Of a stretch of 5,911 nt of DNA, positions 5,144-5,911 are shown piece after piece. The stretch covers positions 1 through 5,911 of the forward strand of contig JAWXUT010000107.1 of assembly GCA_044426075.1 (NCBI GenBank), read 5' to 3'. Positions within the stretch are counted from its first letter, which is position 1. Each line of letters starts with the position of its first letter. Source of the DNA: JAWXUT01 sp044426075. GTDB taxonomy: Bacteria; Bacillota; Clostridia; Christensenellales; DTU072. The notes under the pieces are model-generated. The model was not told the DNA's origin, ran no database searches, and was given only the letters and a program-made list of their open reading frames with translations. The position numbers and the translations under genes were made by a program.

Positions 5144-5172
5144 TTTACTATCTCAATTATTGAGAGTATAAT
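5144..5172 (+). promoter_or_regulatory. Promoter of the SLOG-like gene
   Basis: TTTACT (5144-5149) and a consensus TATAAT (5167-5172) with a 17-nt spacer that is wholly operator O2. Transcription would start near 5179, just before the ribosome binding site, which excludes the in-frame ATG at 5135 as the start. Confidence 0.8.
5150..5166. promoter_or_regulatory. Palindromic operator O2
   Basis: ATCTCAA-TTA-TTGAGAG repeats the O1 half-site CTCAA/TTGAG with one mismatch at the outer edge. It occupies exactly the 17-bp spacer between the -35 and -10 boxes of the SLOG-like gene's promoter, so bound repressor would block RNA polymerase. Confidence 0.75.
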
Positions 5173-5194
5173 GTGTGCTAGGAGATATGAGATT

Positions 5195-5647
5195 ATGCAA
5201 GAAGATAAAATATGTAGTTTTTTTGGACATAGAGATGTAGAAGATACACAAGATTTAGCCAATAAGATTAATGAAATTGTTACAGATTTAATTGAAAACA
5301 AAAATGTAACGATATTTTGGTTCGATGGCTATTGCGACTTTTCTGATTATTGCCTTAGAGAAGTTACAAAGCAAAAGGATAAATATCCTTATTTGCAACG
5401 GAAGTTTTGTATGTCAACTCACATAAATGACAAACCGCCAAAATGGGTTAATCTCTGTGATTATGACGGAGTTGAACACTTAGATTTTTTTGATTATTGG
5501 TACACGAGAATATATTATAGAAATTGCGAAATGATAAATCAAAGTGATTATGTGGTGTTTAATATAACAAATAAAAACAGCAATAGCGGGGCATATAAGG
5601 CGTATAAATATGCAAAAAGCAAAAAGGCTCGCATTATAGAAATTTAA
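5195..5647 (+). CDS. SLOG-like (YpsA/DUF1273-related) protein of unknown ligand
   Basis: A 150-residue soluble protein. KICSFFGHRDVED near the N terminus (5-17) is the GHR signature of a small Rossmann-like SLOG protein common in Firmicutes. DYWYTRIYYRNCEMINQSDYVVF (100-122) and NSGAYKAYKYA (130-140) are the other blocks I associate with this group. SLOG folds bind nucleotides or nucleotide derivatives, sometimes in stress or conflict systems; no enzymatic role is assignable here. The usual FGG turn after the second strand reads FDG (43-45), so the first glycine of the pair is missing. AGGAG (5180-5184) lies 10 nt before the chosen ATG at 5195, after the predicted transcription start. It is divergently paired with the XRE gene and probably repressed by it. 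No terminator was recognised after it. Confidence 0.8.
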   Translation: MQEDKICSFFGHRDVEDTQDLANKINEIVTDLIENKNVTIFWFDGYCDFSDYCLREVTKQKDKYPYLQRKFCMSTHINDKPPKWVNLCDYDGVEHLDFFDYWYTRIYYRNCEMINQSDYVVFNITNKNSNSGAYKAYKYAKSKKARIIEI

Positions 5648-5707
5648 GAAGTTGCTATGCACTATATCCACAAAAATGGACACACACAAAATGTATTTTG
5701 AATATGC

Positions 5708-5754
5708 GTCCCCTAAATGTGGACACAATATGAAGTGTACCCCATTTAGAGGAC
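5708..5754. repeat. Inverted repeat resembling two abutted IS ends
   Basis: GTCCCCTAAATGTGGACAC (5708-5726) and the reverse complement of 5735-5754, GTCCTCTAAATGGGGTACAC, match at 17 of 19 positions with one extra base, around an 8-nt centre. The style of these ends recalls IS3-type terminal repeats, but no transposase is present. A further TGGACACA-like motif at about 5678-5686 suggests more remnants. The rest of 5648-5845 holds no gene I can support. It could also simply be a terminator-like hairpin, though no T run adjoins it. Confidence 0.45.
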
Positions 5755-5845
5755 ATATTTAAAAATGAAAAATTCTATTGCTATTTTCTGAGCTTTCAAA
5801 AAAAATACAATACAAAACTGCAAAAACTTGTTTTTGTTGTAACCC

Positions 5846-5873
5846 TTTACGCGGATATATTTTGCGATACAAT
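5846..5873 (+). promoter_or_regulatory. Possible promoter reading out of the window
   Basis: TTTACG (5846-5851) and TACAAT (5868-5873) are separated by 16 nt. No start codon with a ribosome binding site follows before the window ends, so the gene it might serve is not visible. Confidence 0.35.
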
Positions 5874-5911
5874 AAATATGCGAAGGGACGCACTCTACTT
5901 CTTCTATTGCC

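Noticed and set aside
5135..5194. Longer N terminus for the SLOG-like protein
   Set aside because: It would begin upstream of the -10 box of the gene's own promoter and contains operator sequence; the family's N terminus begins just before GHR.

Overview
The window reads as chromosome from a low-GC, spore-forming Firmicute, most likely an anaerobic gut clostridium. The basis is a GPR spore protease divergent from rpsT, strong purine-rich ribosome binding sites, sigma-A-type promoters and U-tailed terminators. No virus, plasmid or CRISPR signature is seen.

Layout. 1-421: no gene, but three consecutive long imperfect hairpins that share a conserved base and have unrelated, self-complementary upper stems; the third overlaps the end of gpr. 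418-1236 (-): gpr. 1279-1787 (+): promoter, rpsT, tRNA-Pro(GGG) and terminator, probably one transcription unit. 1841-2046 (+): promoter, a 29-codon isoleucine-rich leader peptide and a transcription attenuator. 2075-4354 (+): a 759-residue fusion of XRE-type HTH, cupin and AMP-forming acyl-CoA ligase, followed by a terminator. 4414-4901: no gene; two copies of a MITE-like element and a possible relic. 4902-5093 (-) and 5195-5647 (+): a small XRE regulator divergent from a SLOG-like protein, with two matching palindromic operators between them. 5648-5911: no gene; a paired inverted repeat resembling IS ends, and a possible promoter reading out of the window.

How the parts work together. The most coherent system is 1841-4354. 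The leader peptide has 10 isoleucines in 29 residues and resembles the ilvL leader of enterobacteria. Its last codons carry a 10-nt segment exactly complementary to the 5' side of the following terminator, and spacings fit classical ribosome-stalling attenuation. The ligase would then be expressed when charged tRNA-Ile is scarce. An attractive inference, not proven here, is that it activates a branched-chain acid such as 2-methylbutyrate for isoleucine synthesis by reductive carboxylation, with the fused HTH-cupin adding a second level of control. The hairpin family at 1-421 is the other structure I cannot assign to a known class.
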